Part shown: positions 12,115 to 23,181 of the stretch, piece after piece | Position numbering within the stretch: the stretch's first letter is position 1 | How the letters are laid out: each line of letters opens with the position of its first letter | Origin: Chenopodium formosanum | Taxonomy: Eukaryota > Streptophyta > Magnoliopsida > Caryophyllales > Amaranthaceae | DNA: 64,000 nucleotides | Direction of reading: 5' to 3' | NCBI GenBank assembly: GCA_024500155.1 | Contig: CM044877.1 | Location: 25,487,501-25,551,500, forward strand | Translations under genes and position numbers: made by a program | Notes under the pieces: generated by a model | The model's database searches: none | The model's input: only the letters and a program-made list of their open reading frames with translations | What the model was told of the DNA's origin: nothing

Positions 12115-12135
12115 AACTCCCCCAAGCCAAACCTT
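12115..12135 (-). promoter_or_regulatory. Polypurine tract of the nested Athila-like element
   Basis: In element sense the sequence GCTTGGGGGAGTT lies directly upstream of the LTR start TGATATG. It would prime second-strand DNA synthesis. Two similar tracts occur further inside, near 13092-13108 and 13711-13727. Confidence 0.8.
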
Positions 12136-13758
12136 TGCTTATCCCTAAGCAAAGAGCTCATCAATGAACACATAAAACATACTTCACCCCAATAATTAAA
12201 TCAAAAACCAACGATTCAAGGCAAATATAGTGAACACGCTTCAACATCAATCAATCTTATTCATCTAATCACCCTTCCTCCCCAACAATTGTCAAGTAGA
12301 GCAAACCACAAGAGCATATAGAATTCAAGACTAGTGCTCACACACTCAACTCTCATTTATGTGGTGAGTAAAGAATGTACTCGATCGCTCTCCAACCAAC
12401 CCCTTTAATGTGAACAATGCCATCCCAACTCACACTCTCGTGTGTATAAAAACATTGAACGCTCATCTTACTAGTCGACTCGAAATATGCCAAGTCATAA
12501 CTTGCATTGATAAACAACACTTTCACATTTACATAACTTCTATGCACAAGGTCGGAAGGTCTTTTAATCTTGTAATGTAAGGCTAGGGTAAAGGTAGGAT
12601 AAATTTGGGATTATGTGAGAGAAAAGCTATGCTAAAAGGGAGCCAAATCCTAATAAACCCATGATAAAAAATAATGATCATACACATCTCTAACATAACC
12701 AACTCCAAACAATATAAACATTCCCAACACTTACAATTTCACTCATAAGAATATAATAATATGGAATAGAGTGAATTGAAACAAACTTTGAACTACTTAT
12801 TCTTTTTCTTTCTTTTTTTTTTTATTAACCTTAACTTAGAGCATTTGAACATCAAACATTTTTTTTCTTTTTTTTTTTCTTTCTTAGAAGTTCACCTTTA
12901 TTTTTTCAAATTTCTCACTTTTTTTTTTTTGAACTTCCTTTTTTCATCACACTTTTATTTTTCTAAAAAATATACAACTTTTAAACTCAACAAAACAAAA
13001 ATATGATCAAGAATGAATTACTTCTCAAAACCCACCCAAATTGTGCAAATAATGTGCACACTACAAACTCCCTCACCTCACTCACTAATAGCTCCCCCAA
13101 GCCAATCTTGGGACTAGTAACCAATGGGGCTCATGTAGGCTTGTAATGTGGCTAAATAAACAATAAAAGGCCACAAGCAACAACATGGGTAACAAGAAGG
13201 GAACAAATGTATCTAATACTCTGAAGGCTACCTAAAAGAATAAACGCCTTCGTCCTCCTCATGTGCATAATAATAAGTCATGAAACACTACTCATAGTTG
13301 CAAATCAATACTCAAATTCATTGACATACAAGGAATTATGGAACTATCACACATTTCCTAACCAAATCAACTAGTCAAGCACTATATTCACAAGTAGTTG
13401 GACAAAATTGACGCATGTTTAGGAATCCAAGCAATCAAACTTCAAATCATGACCAACAAATCCACAATATTCATCATCAAATACCAAGAATCAAAACAAT
13501 TTTTCTCAAGTACGGGGCACAGGGAAGCATGATTTACAATTCATTGAAACGTATTTTTGAATTTTTTTATTTTTTTTATTTTTCATATATAAGAAAGCAA
13601 TAAAAACTAAACTAGGAAAGCAAATAAAAACTATACTAGAAAGCTAATAAAAACTATACTAGAAAGCAAATAAAAAGAGAAAAGGAAGAGAATTATTAAG
13701 TGAAAGAACACCCCCCAAGCCAAATCAAGCAATGCCCTCATTGACTTGGGAGAGTAGC
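12136..13758 (-). other. 3' non-coding region of the Athila-like element with repeated PPT-like tracts
   Basis: There are no convincing genes. Long T/A-rich runs (12790-12960) generate a low-complexity frame. Two copies of a PPT-like CTTGGCTTGGGGG word (element sense) lie near 13092 and 13711. The second lies just beyond the end of the late ORF. Confidence 0.6.
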
Positions 13759-14065
13759 CTACTCCTCATCCTCATCCATCCTCGAATAGCCCCCGCTGTG
13801 GCTAGAACCGGCTCCTCCATGGCTAGAGCCACCACCTCCATACCCCGAACCACCTGCATAGTAGTTAGGGTCCACATTCCCACCTATACCCCCAAAAAGA
13901 GCATCACCCCCATAACCGTGGACCGAAGAGTAGTCCACGTAAGTACCATACGCACCGGGGTGAGAATACCCTCCTTGGGGGTATTGGAACCAATCGGGAG
14001 TAAGTGAATCGGGAGGAATAGCCCCCCGACGGACGTAATCATCATACATGGGTGGGTAAGGCAAA
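13759..14065 (-). pseudogene. C-terminal end of the Athila late ORF
   Basis: This 101-codon frame ends at 13759 and is rich in Gly, Ser and Tyr (GYGGDALFGG, GGSGYGGGGSSHGG) with an acidic tail (MDEDEE). It is the end of the late ORF whose N-terminal part is at 22799-24188. The reading continues smoothly when the nested element 14066-22798 and one target-site copy are ignored. The product of this third ORF has no proven function; in Athila it sits where an envelope-like gene would be. Confidence 0.75.
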
Positions 14066-14559
14066 TGTTTTGGTTGTTTTTGTCCCTTGGGAGAGTTACG
14101 TCACAAAGTCTGATCCGGCTGAGTTGTACCTGCAAAACAACGTAGACTCCGGGTGGTTGAAGCTCCGCCTCCGACGATCAAGTCAGTAACTTGAAACGGA
14201 ATAAAGAGAACGAAAATTTAGGTGGGTATCTTCTCGGATTCCAAGCTCAGGTCTTTCTCTGATGTAAGAGAATAAGGGTGTAGTAAATGATTGAATGTGT
14301 CCCCAAAATGGGGAAATATCTCCCTATTTATAGGGTCGTTGGGAAAAGTGCCCCTACCTAGGTCACTTGACTTAGATTTTAGTGGGCTGCACCATTTTAC
14401 GGCGTTCCTAGGAGTTTGGGCCTTTAAAAGCCGCCATTTCAGAAACATATCTGAGGGCGCCAAGTGTCAAGAGGACGTTGAGCCACATGGGCCATCCTGA
14501 GCTCGACACGTGGCGATCTCTCATTGGTCCACGTGTCTAGGGTAAAAATACCCTAAACA
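14066..14559 (-). repeat. 3' LTR of the inner Tat-like element
   Basis: 494 bp, TGTTT..AAACA, with about 21 differences from the other copy by eye, some 16 of them transitions. An ACACGTGGC/CCACGTGTC G-box-like pair lies near 14505-14540. In element sense this is close to the LTR start, where the promoter (U3) is expected. Confidence 0.93.
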
Positions 14560-14653
14560 TTTGCCCCTCACAGGTCGCACGTGCATGTCACGTGGGGCCT
14601 GTGACACGTGTCCACCTTTCATAACTCATAAGTAACTCATAAACCGGCTGTTA
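14560..14653 (-). promoter_or_regulatory. Polypurine tract and adjacent leader of the inner Tat-like element
   Basis: In element sense GTGAGGGGCAAA lies directly before the LTR start at 14559. The remaining bases up to the antisense ORF start at 14654 hold CACGTG words and no gene. Confidence 0.75.
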
Positions 14654-15310
14654 TTGACTCAGGCTATGGTGAGAGTAGACAATCTCCGGGGTCCCTTCAG
14701 GCGGAAGCAAGAAAAGGTAAATGACGCCAAACGGAGGGCCCTAGAAAACCTCAACTTTGCTGAACATTCTGATTATATGTGTAATTTAAAGATTAAAGCA
14801 GTAGAGTTGAAACAGGAGGAGTTGATCTGGAGTTTGACGGCTGCAAACAATGAAGCTAACAGCCGGGCTGATGACCTTGATAAGCAGCTGAAAGATGCAA
14901 AATCTGATCTCAAGGCATTAGAAGATGATGACAAGGAGAATGCCCAACTCCGGATTGACAATGACCGCCTGAAGCTTGAGCTCATGACCCTGCGCAACAA
15001 GCAGTCGGATGAGCTGGCCCGGGAGCAGACCCGGCTGACTGAGGATAATGAACGGGACAACTTGGCCCGGCTGAAGATCACCTGGGGCCTCCTCTACCCA
15101 GAAATAGACTTTGAGGTCTATAAGCTGAGGTATGATTACGCCACCGAGGTGTATGATGCCCAGCAGCTGGGTGATGCTCCTCCGCCTCGCTTCTAAGACT
15201 GGGCTGCTGAGCAGGGATATGAAGTCTCTGATGATGAGGAGCCGGCGGATGATCATCAAGAGGGCCAAGCCAACCAAACTCAGCCGGAGAAGACTCCGCC
15301 TCAGCCTTAG
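14654..15310 (+). pseudogene. Antisense coiled-coil ORF downstream of integrase (aORF)
   Basis: On the strand opposite to pol, an ORF of 180 codons (14654-15196) ends at a TAA. The same frame then runs a further 37 codons to a TAG at 15308-15310 (starting DWAAEQGYEV), so the TAA is probably a later mutation or a leaky stop. Residues 20-150 are very rich in Glu, Lys, Leu, Asp and Arg with a heptad-like spacing (LDKQLKDAKSDLKALEDD, LRIDNDRLKLELM), so a long coiled coil is expected; the tail is acidic and Pro/Gln-rich. Upstream of the ATG the sequence is LTR-proximal, so transcription from the opposite strand would be needed. Grande/Retand-type Tat elements are known to carry antisense ORFs here; function is unknown. 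No homologue is named. Confidence 0.7.
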
Positions 15311-16517
15311 GCGAGCCTCCCACCTTTCTGCGGCAGTATGCCAATCAATGTTGTTTACCGGATTACATGCCGTGTTTTGTTGTATCTTTCTACCAACCAT
15401 GGGGTTGGGTTAACATTTCCACTTTCTTTCTTTACCGGATGTGTCCGGTTAACAATTTCTCTGGCCTTTGTGCCATTTCAAATATAAATGAAGTATTCCG
15501 ACTTAGTCGGATTTTATATATGTCTGTTTTGAGTTTTTTCAATTTGAATTTTTTATGTGTATGCAATTCTTAAGTATTTTGCCTAACTTAAAAAAGCATG
15601 CGGCAATTTGCAATTCGGGTGCTCTTGCCCCTGGGCGGCTGTGTGGTTGGTTTTATGCCAGGCTGATTGATTGGCTTGAAAACACTTGATACTTGGAGAA
15701 GTATGGAGTGTTTTTAGGCCAATCAATCACAATGGTGATTGCCCCAAACCAACTGCACAACCGGCCATAAAAGCGGGTGCTTTGAGCTTCTTACCCAGGC
15801 GGTTATATTCCGTCTGGGGTTAACGCGTAGCCATTACACAATCCTTTGCCCCACTAGGGGAAGTGAGTGCAACTTTGGAATAAATAACCCAAGTAATAAT
15901 TTCTATCAATGACTGACTGATGCCTATGATCATCCGGTATCTGGAAATTTATTCGTTCTTCATAGGTTATTTTGGTCAGACGGCTATGAGTTGGCCAACT
16001 TGGTCGTTCAATTTTTGCCGTCTGCATGGGTACGTAGAACCGACAAATAGTCTGTTCTCTACGACGATTGCACCCGGAGGGGTGTCGTCGGACGCCTTTG
16101 TCCATGCTGGGACAGGCGATTTTATAAAATGAGCAACCATCCGGCTATTTTAGCCTCTGGTCTTGTTTGGGACCGGTTGTATAGCCACTAAACGTTTTTG
16201 TGCTTAGTTTTTTAGTCAGTATTGAATTTACACTAAGTATCAAACTTAGTTTTTTATACAAGCGGGTTAGTCTGGGTATTACCCAGGTAGATAATCAGGC
16301 AGTTGAATAAACAAAGTATCAAACTTAAATAAACAAGGGATCCGAGTAGTACCCAGGCGGTCCAACAAATATTACCTTTACTAAGTGTCAAACTCAATTA
16401 GGTAAAGAAGAATCCGCCTGGGTATTACCCGGATGGATAATTAAACAATAACTCGACTTTGCAAACAAACTCCGAATCTTCATTAATTGACTCACTGTTT
16501 ACAAAAAGTTTACAATC
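15311..16517 (-). other. Non-coding spacer between integrase and antisense ORF, inner Tat-like element
   Basis: No gene is recognised. The stretch has repeated short words such as ACCCAGGCGG and TACCCAGG (around 15790, 16280, 16350, 16425), giving a degenerate repeat of about 60-80 bp between 16180 and 16450. A 70-codon plus-strand frame at 15920-16132 is probably incidental. Confidence 0.5.
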
Positions 16518-17654
16518 TCAGAAGTAGTACTTTTTTAGGTTGTCTACATTCCAAGTTCTAGGCAGACGCCTGCCGTCTGGGGTTTCCAGGCGGTAGGTGC
16601 CATCCCTTAATTCTGCATAGATCCAGTAGGGGCCTTCCCAATTTGGAGTTAGCTTTCCCAGCTCATTGGCCCTACCGGTTGCCTCCATTTTCCGTAACAC
16701 TAAGTCGTCAACTTTCAATGGACGCTTGTGTACTTTTTTGTTGTAGGCTCTAGTCATTCTCAGACGGTAAATCTCATGACGCAAGGCGACATTGCCCCTG
16801 CGTTCTGGGAGTGAATCCAATGCCAGGCGCATTGCTTCCCAATTTGCCTCTTCATCATACAGTATGACTATGAGAGTCGACTCGTAATGTTCGATGGGCA
16901 AGACGGCTTCAGCACCGTAAACCATGAAAAATGGGGTTTCACCGGTTGCCCCTTTCGCTGTTGTCCGGATGGCCCATAAGACATGGATTAATTCTTCTGC
17001 ACATAAGCCACCGGCTCTTTCTATTTTCTTTTTAATGCCGTCTGAGATGAGTTTGTTGAAGGCTTCAACTTGGTCGTTTGCTTGGGGCCGGCCAATAGAT
17101 GCAAAAAAGCTTGAGATCCCCTGATCTCCCAACCAAGTTTTTAGCTGAGGCGTCTCAAACTGAGGACCATTATCAAACACCATAGACATAGGTACCCCAT
17201 ACCGGGTGATAATGTTCTTCCAAATGAAGGAAATTACGTCTGAGGTCTTGATGTTTTTAACCGCCTCAGCCTCCACCCACTTGGTGAAATAATCCATAGC
17301 CACCAAGATGTAGCGCTTTCCGCCTGGAGCATGCGTGTAAGGACCTAGAATGTCCATGCCCCATTTTGCAAACGGGATTGGGTTGTGGATGGCCGTCAGA
17401 TCAGTAGCCGGACGGTGAATGAGTTTGCCAAATTTTTGGCACTTGTCACATTTCTTCACCAACTCCTTGGCGTCTGCCTCAAGAGTGGGCCAAAAGTAAT
17501 GTCGTCTGGCTTTGACGGCTAGGGACCTGCCGCCTATATGAGAGGCGCAGAATCCTGAGTATAAGTCTTCGAGAACTTCCTTCCCCTTTTCTGGGGTGAC
17601 ACACTTCAACAGGGGCTTAAGAAATCCTGCTTTGAAGAGTTCTCCATTTTTCAA
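16518..17654 (-). CDS. Integrase of the inner Tat-like element, open frame
   Basis: The 378-codon frame holds all parts of a gypsy integrase: an HHCC zinc finger (ASHIGGRSLAVKARRHYFWP, then KKCDKCQKFG), the catalytic core with Asp (KWGMDILGPY), a second Asp in VFDNGPQFE and Glu in NDQVEAFNKLI, and a C-terminal part with VLRKMEAT and NWEGPYWIY. The frame ends with LKKYYF, near the usual end of Tat integrases. The preceding pol frame (to 17721) stops about 65 bp upstream. Position 1 of this ORF is therefore an internal Met rather than a true start; the protein would normally be cut from a polyprotein. This is the best-preserved retrotransposon gene in the window. Confidence 0.88.
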   Translation of the reverse strand: MKNGELFKAGFLKPLLKCVTPEKGKEVLEDLYSGFCASHIGGRSLAVKARRHYFWPTLEADAKELVKKCDKCQKFGKLIHRPATDLTAIHNPIPFAKWGMDILGPYTHAPGGKRYILVAMDYFTKWVEAEAVKNIKTSDVISFIWKNIITRYGVPMSMVFDNGPQFETPQLKTWLGDQGISSFFASIGRPQANDQVEAFNKLISDGIKKKIERAGGLCAEELIHVLWAIRTTAKGATGETPFFMVYGAEAVLPIEHYESTLIVILYDEEANWEAMRLALDSLPERRGNVALRHEIYRLRMTRAYNKKVHKRPLKVDDLVLRKMEATGRANELGKLTPNWEGPYWIYAELRDGTYRLETPDGRRLPRTWNVDNLKKYYF

Positions 17655-18656
17655 CTCGAAGCTTGCAGCTCGCTTCTTCAGGACGGCTGCTTCCTGTGGT
17701 GAATCAAGAAGTGTGCCGTCTCAAAGATAAGCCCGGATGGCATCCATCCAGGTGGAGCTTCGGTCTAAGGTTCCAATGGGCTCTTCATGTATGCTTCTTT
17801 TTTCTAGAACTTCCCAAAAGACCGACCGAGGAGTATCACAGCAGGCGAATGAAGCCAATTTGGACAATGCATCCGCCTGGTTGTTATCTGACCTGGGCAC
17901 TTGATTCAGACAGAATTCCTCAAGTGCCCCAGTCTCTTCCTTGACTGCCTGAAGATATTTGATCATAGCCGGATGAGTTGCCTCATATGTTCCCTCATAC
18001 TGGCTAACGACCAACTGTGAATCAGAATAGGCGTCAATCTTCGTTGCCCCTGCTGCCTTACACATGCGGATTCTGGCTAGCAGGGCTTCATATTCCGCCT
18101 CATTATTTGAGGCTTGAAACTTAAACCGTAGTGCATATTCAAATTTGTCCCCCTCTGGGGACTTATATATAATTCCTGCACCACAATCGTTCTTTGTTGA
18201 GCTTCCGTCTACATACACTTTCCAAACCTGGTCAAGATTATCCGGTTGCACCGGTCGGGTCATTTTAACAATGAAGTCGGCAAACGCCTGACCTTTCACT
18301 GCTTTTCTAGGTTCGAAAGTGATTTCAAGACTTTGCATTTCAATAGCCCATTTCAACATTCTTCCGGATGACTCCAAAGTAGACATTGGCCGCTTGAGGG
18401 GTTGGTCGGTGTAGATAACCACCGGATGAGCCACGAAGTATGGCTTCAATTTCTTGAAATCCATATACAAAGCAAGGCCAAATTTTTCCACCATGGGGTA
18501 CCGGAGCTCAGCATTTTTTAAGACATGACTAATGAAATAGACCGGAAGCTGAACACCGTCTCTCTCGGCAAGGAGAACGGCACTGAGGGCATGATTTGAG
18601 ACGGCTAAATACATGTATAACACCTCCCTAGGCAACGGACTAACAAGTCTTAGCAA
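17655..18656 (-). pseudogene. RNase H and archaeal-type RNase H of the inner Tat-like element
   Basis: The 311-codon frame (18656-17721) first shows the RT-attached RNase H (YFISHVLKNAELRYPMVEK, then YTDQPLKRPM) and then a second RNase H with VYVDGSSTKNDCGAG, ASNNEAEYEAL, AYSDSQLVVSQ and NQADALSKLASF. These supply the D-E-D-D pattern of an active archaeal-type enzyme. A stop at about 17719 ends the frame just before integrase, and a frame break upstream separates it from RT. Confidence 0.85.
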
Positions 18657-19478
18657 AGAGTGGAGGTGTTCTTTCAGCCGTTGAAAGGCCGCCTCAGCCT
18701 CATCCCCTCATTCAAATCTGGCTTTCTTCCTGATTGCTTGGAAGAAGTAGAGGAATTTGTCACCTGACCGGCTGAGGAATCTTCCCAAAGCAGCCAGGCA
18801 ACCGGTTAGTCTCTACGCTTCCTTGACATTGCGGGGTGACTTCATGTCAATCACCGCCTGTATCTTCTCAGGGTTAGCCTCTATCCCCCTTTGATCAATC
18901 AGGAATCCGAGAAACTTCCCAAACTCAACACCAAAGACGCATTTCTTAGGATTTAACATGACCTTATGCCGCCTGAGTGTGGTGAAGATTTCTCAGAGAT
19001 CAGCAAGGTGTTCCGCCTGCTGTTTGGATTTGACTATCATGTCATCAATGTATGCCTCTACATTCCTCCCAATTTGATTAACAAAGACAGTATTAATCAT
19101 CCGTTAGAACGTAGCCGACGCATTTTTCAAGCCCAACGGCATCACCGTGTAACAGAATAGCCCCTGATTAGTGACGAAGGTCGTCTTCTCTTGCTCTTTT
19201 TTCCACAGGGGTATCTGATGGAAGCCGGAGTAGGCATCCATATAACTTATCAAGGCGTGACCGGCTGTAGAGTCGACCAGAACGTCGATCTTTGGAAGCG
19301 GATAACTGTCCTTTGGACACGCCTTGTTGAGGTCTGTGTAATCAACACACATGCGCCAGGTCCCATTCGGTTTCTTAACAAGGACCATATTGGCCACCCA
19401 GTCGGGAAAATTACAAGGCCGAATGAACCTGGCGTCTAGCAACTTTTTGACTTCGGCAGCTGCCGCCTGACTTCTTTC
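18657..19478 (-). pseudogene. Reverse transcriptase of the inner Tat-like element, broken
   Basis: Minus-strand reading from 19442 gives WVANMVLVKKPNGTWRM, VDYTDLNKACPKDSYPLP, DAYSGFHQIPL and PLGLKNASATF, then a stop at about 19103. The catalytic box reads YIDD near 19050-19039 in the next segment. At least three more stops follow before the RNase H frame opens at 18656. YIDD in place of YVDD is a common variant. Confidence 0.88.
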
Positions 19479-20453
19479 CTCGCCGTGGTTTCTTTTCTTT
19501 TATCGGATGGGCTTCTTTTTGGGGTCCACGGCGAGTTTGTGGACAGCGAGATCCGGGCTGACGCTTGGCATCTCTTCCACTTCAAAGTCAAAAATGTCTT
19601 TGAATTCCTTCAGAAGAAGGTGCAAGCTTGCACCCAAGGTGGCATGAGAAACCGTCCCAACCTTAACAGTATGTTCTAGACAGCTGTCGTCCAGAACGAG
19701 ATCAATGCTTTCGCCAGCCGGTTGGGGAAGGAGCTCATCTGATCGCTCACCGGTCAGTGATTGCTATTTTTTCTCTTTCTTCACCTCCACCAGCAGAGAT
19801 GCCTTTCTTTTCTTACCGGCTGCTGGTGGGACAGGTGCTGGATCGGCATCCTTGACATTGTCAAGGTCTATTGGTTCCTGGACGCCTGGGGTTACAGTTC
19901 TGACGGCTGAGAGGTAGCACTCTCGAGCCGTCTTTTGATCCCCATTCAGGGAACCAACAGTGTCGTCATCCTTCTCATACTTGATAAGCATGAGAGATGG
20001 GATGATTACTTCCTTGGCTACGTTGAGGGTTGGCCTGCCAAGGATAATGTTGTAGGCGGTCAACTCCTCAACGACCAAGAACCTGACGACAATATGTCGC
20101 CCTTGGCCCTTCTCTCCCAGCCGGATGGGTAAATCAATTCTCCCGGCTAGGTAGACCATCCCACCCCCAAAACCAACCAAGGGGTGGGTGACCGGATGCA
20201 TGCTGCTGATATTGTATTTCAGCTTCTGCAAGCACCGGAGGCTGATGATGTCTGATGAACTGCCGGTGTCAATAAGGATCCGTCCAACCAGCTGGTTGGC
20301 AACCTTACATTCAATGACCACTAGGTCATCATGCGGGCGGCGGACGCTGCCCCTGTCCTTCTCAGTGATCAAGACGTCTGGGAAGGAGGAGCTGGCTTCC
20401 GCCTGCTCATCATCATCTTTGTCCATCTTTCGAAGATGGCTCTTGGTGCCCAA
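19479..20453 (-). pseudogene. Aspartic protease region of the inner Tat-like element
   Basis: The 229-codon frame (20453-19764) has the catalytic motif GRILIDTGSSSDIISL and the second protease block AYNIILGRPTLN. A Lys-rich end (KKRKASLLVEVKKEKK) and a stop at 19764 separate it from RT; 19763-19479 is a decayed linker. The active-site D-T-G triad is intact. Confidence 0.85.
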
Positions 20454-22272
20454 AATAGTAGCGGGCTGGGGGGTAGTCTTGGAGGACTGACCCTTGTTCT
20501 TCTTTTTTTGCCCCGGCTGGGAACTTAGAAATATAGGACTTCAGCATGCCCTTGTCAGCCAGACTGTCCAACGTCCGTTGAAGGCTGAAGCAGTCGTTGG
20601 TGTCATGGCCAACTTCCTCATGGTATTGACAAAATTTATTTTTGTTCCTGGATTGAACGGAACTTTTCATTGGATTCGGCTTCTCAAGGGACAGTCGGTC
20701 CTTTATCTCCATGAGGATGGAGTTGCGGTCCTTGTTAAACTCGTACTTTGGGACGTACAGTTTAAATTCTTTCTTCTTCTTCTGGGACGGCTGGTCAGAG
20801 TCACTAACCGCCTAGACCTCTTTTCTCTTCTTGCTCTCTTCTTTCTTTTTAGCCGGCTGAGCAAGCCGGTTGTCTTTCTACTTGTCAGACTTCTTAGAGT
20901 TCGACTGGCTACCAGGCGAGCAGAGGTCGGTAGCTTGAATGTAGCTTTCCGCCTCTCTCAGGGCCGCCTGCAGGGTGAAAGCCCCTTTTCTGACTAGGTC
21001 GAACTTAAAGGTCGACCCGTCTCTCAGACCTTTGAAAAAGTCTGTAAAAGCTACCTCATCAGACAGCCCCTAAATCTGAATTCTGATCAGGTTGAACCGC
21101 CTGACATATGAGCGCAGCCCTTCTCTCTCTCCCTGCTTTACAGGGCTCAAATAAAGGCTTGTTTTCTTAGCAGGGATGTTCATTGAGAAGTTGGAAGCAA
21201 ACAGGAAGGCAAGTTTCCTGAAGCTATCGATGGACCCGGCTGGCAGATTGTCAAACCATTGTTGGGCAATGCCCTTCAATGTAGTCGGGAAGCATTGACA
21301 CCAAGTGGCATCGTCCAACCCCTGCAGATACATGAGGTTGGTGTATGCCATGAGGTGGTCTTCCGAATTGGTGGTACCATCATAGGTACCAACCAATACA
21401 TTCTTAACCTTGGCCGGCTGGGCCACCTCGGTTATCTCTCGGGTGAACACAAAAGGCTGTTCACCCAAGCGTAGCAGACGAAGCTGCCAGTCCAATGGCT
21501 GGACATTTGGGTATGCTGCCTGACCCCCAAAGAAGGTCGGCTGCATGAAGTGAGGGGGATACTGCCCGTAAGCCTGAGTAGGCACATACGGGACAGCTCC
21601 AATCATATGAGGGCCAGAATGGACGGTATTACCGCCTGTCTGACTCTCATGCAGGGAGGGTGCACTCCCTGCATAAATGTTGTTGAAGCTGTCTGGAAAG
21701 TTCGACGTTGAAGCCGACTCGGACAACGACTGGTTTCTCTTCCGGTTGATGATCTCTAGGGTATCAAGAGTTGATTTTTTACTTCTCACCGGCTGCTGAG
21801 TCCGGCGAGTGTTATTGGTATTCTTCCCAGGAATGAGAATTCTTGACCAATCAATGGTCTCGGCTGCCTTCTCCTTTGGATGAGGAGTGGGCTGCCGGTT
21901 TCTGACTGACTTCCCCTTCTCAGGAGGGGTCTTCTTCGCCAACTGACCTTTACTTGGGCCAGCCCGGCTTTTGGTGATCAGCTCTTTAATTTCACCCTTG
22001 AAACTTGTCATGAATCTCATGAGTTCGTCTCGGGTGACAGGGGCTGATCCAGCTGCCGTTTGGGTTTCCCCTTCCGGCTGCCCAGTGGGTCGACTTGGAC
22101 CCGCCTGGGAGGCACCCCGCTCCAGAGTGTCTCTGGGCCGGATGCGTTTTGTTCTGAGAGAGCCGTCTTCGGCTGTAAAGGCTTCGACCTGAGGGTCTTC
22201 ATCCTCCTCATGGTCTGTAAAAACTTCTGGGTCTTTACCCAGACGGTTAGGGGGTACAGACTCTTAAACCAT
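20454..22272 (-). pseudogene. Gag of the inner Tat-like element, broken
   Basis: Gag would form the virus-like particle coat. The likely start is the ATG at 22272-22270, about a dozen bases inside the PBS; its third codon is a TAA stop. The frame is otherwise open to 21070 and carries the retrotransposon gag domain (GLDDATWCQCFPTTLKG, AQQWFDNLPAGSIDSF). A TAG at about 21068 and others interrupt the rest. A CQYHEEVGHDTNDC knuckle occurs at about 20628-20587 in a separate 99-codon frame. The order before protease is standard. Confidence 0.85.
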
Positions 22273-22284
22273 CTTGAGGTACTC

Positions 22285-22302
22285 TCCCCACAGACGGCGC
22301 CA
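22285..22302 (-). promoter_or_regulatory. Primer binding site of the inner Tat-like element
   Basis: In element sense TGGCGCCGTCTGTGGGGA starts 2 bp inside the 5' LTR end. TGG at the 5' end matches a tRNA CCA tail. This type of site is common in plant gypsy elements, but I do not assign a tRNA with certainty. Confidence 0.8.
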
Positions 22303-22304
22303 AA

Positions 22305-22798
22305 TGTTTTGGGTGTTTTTGTCCCTTGGGAGAGTTACGTCACGAAGTCTAATCCGGCTGAGATGTACCTGCAAAACAACAAAGACTCCGGGTGGTTGGA
22401 GCTCCGCCTCCGACGATCAAGTCAGTAACTTGAAACGGAATAAGGAGAACGGAAATTTAGGTGGCTATCTGCTCGGATTCCAAGCTCAAGTCTTTCTCTG
22501 ATGTAAGAGAATAAGGGTGTAGTAAATGATTGAATGTGTCCCCAAAATGGGGAAATATCTCCCTATTTATAGGGTCGTTGGGAAAAGTGCCCCTACCTAG
22601 GTCACTTGACCTAGATTTTAGTGGGCTGCGCCATTTTACGGCGCTCCTAGGAGTTTAGGCCTTTGAAAGCCGCCATTTCAGAAACATATCTGAGGGCGCC
22701 AAGTGTCAAGAGGACGTTGAGCCACATGGGCCATCCTGAGCTCGATACGTGGCGACCTCTCATTGGTCCACGTGTTTAGGGTAAAAATACCCTAAATA
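22305..22798 (-). repeat. 5' LTR of the inner Tat-like element
   Basis: 494 bp, the same length as its partner, so no indel separates the pair. In element sense it begins TATTTAGGG where the partner begins TGTTTAGGG, a change that alters the canonical TG end. Confidence 0.93.
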
Positions 22799-23181
22799 GT
22801 AAAGGCTTGGTCTCTCCTACCCGATTGTCGGTGGACTATCCACCAAGTATCACTCCCCACATGTTGCACCCAGTTCAAGCTCCCTAAATAGGGTAGGTCC
22901 ATGAGGTTCGATCCCACAACTTTCCTATGCCTATCCGGGTTCCAACCTAGGTGTTTCCTAGCAATGTGGGTCACTAACCCCCCAAAGTAAATAGGTGCCC
23001 TAGACCTACTAGCCTCAGCCGCATTGGCCACCCTTTGGAAGTGATTGGCTATCCTATGGGGTATGTTCAATTTTTCAGCAGTAGGAATTATATAGGATGC
23101 CAATAGTTCCAATTCATCTCTCCTAACATTTTCCGGTTCATGCCTCCCAAAAATAGTGAGGCCGGCAAATCTTTGCCAAAG

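Larger units (their letters stand above)
14066..22798 (-). mobile_element. Small Tat-like Ty3/gypsy retrotransposon nested in the Athila-like element
   Basis: Two 494-bp LTRs (14066-14559, 22305-22798) flank, in minus orientation, PBS, gag, protease, RT, RNase H, archaeal-type RNase H and integrase, then an antisense ORF. The flanking 5 bp are GCAAA on the left and GTAAA on the right, consistent with a TSD changed by one C-to-T. The right LTR also ends AAATA where the left ends AAACA. It is markedly GC-richer than its host element. Gag, RT and protease carry stops or frameshifts; the integrase frame is open. Confidence 0.95.

Noticed and set aside
12776..13006. Phe-rich ORF
   Set aside because: Low-complexity T-run translation in a non-coding part of the Athila element.
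14773..15344. Long minus-strand frames opposite the coiled-coil ORF
   Set aside because: Their composition is the mirror of the plus-strand codons (Ser/Leu/Arg); judged to be shadows.
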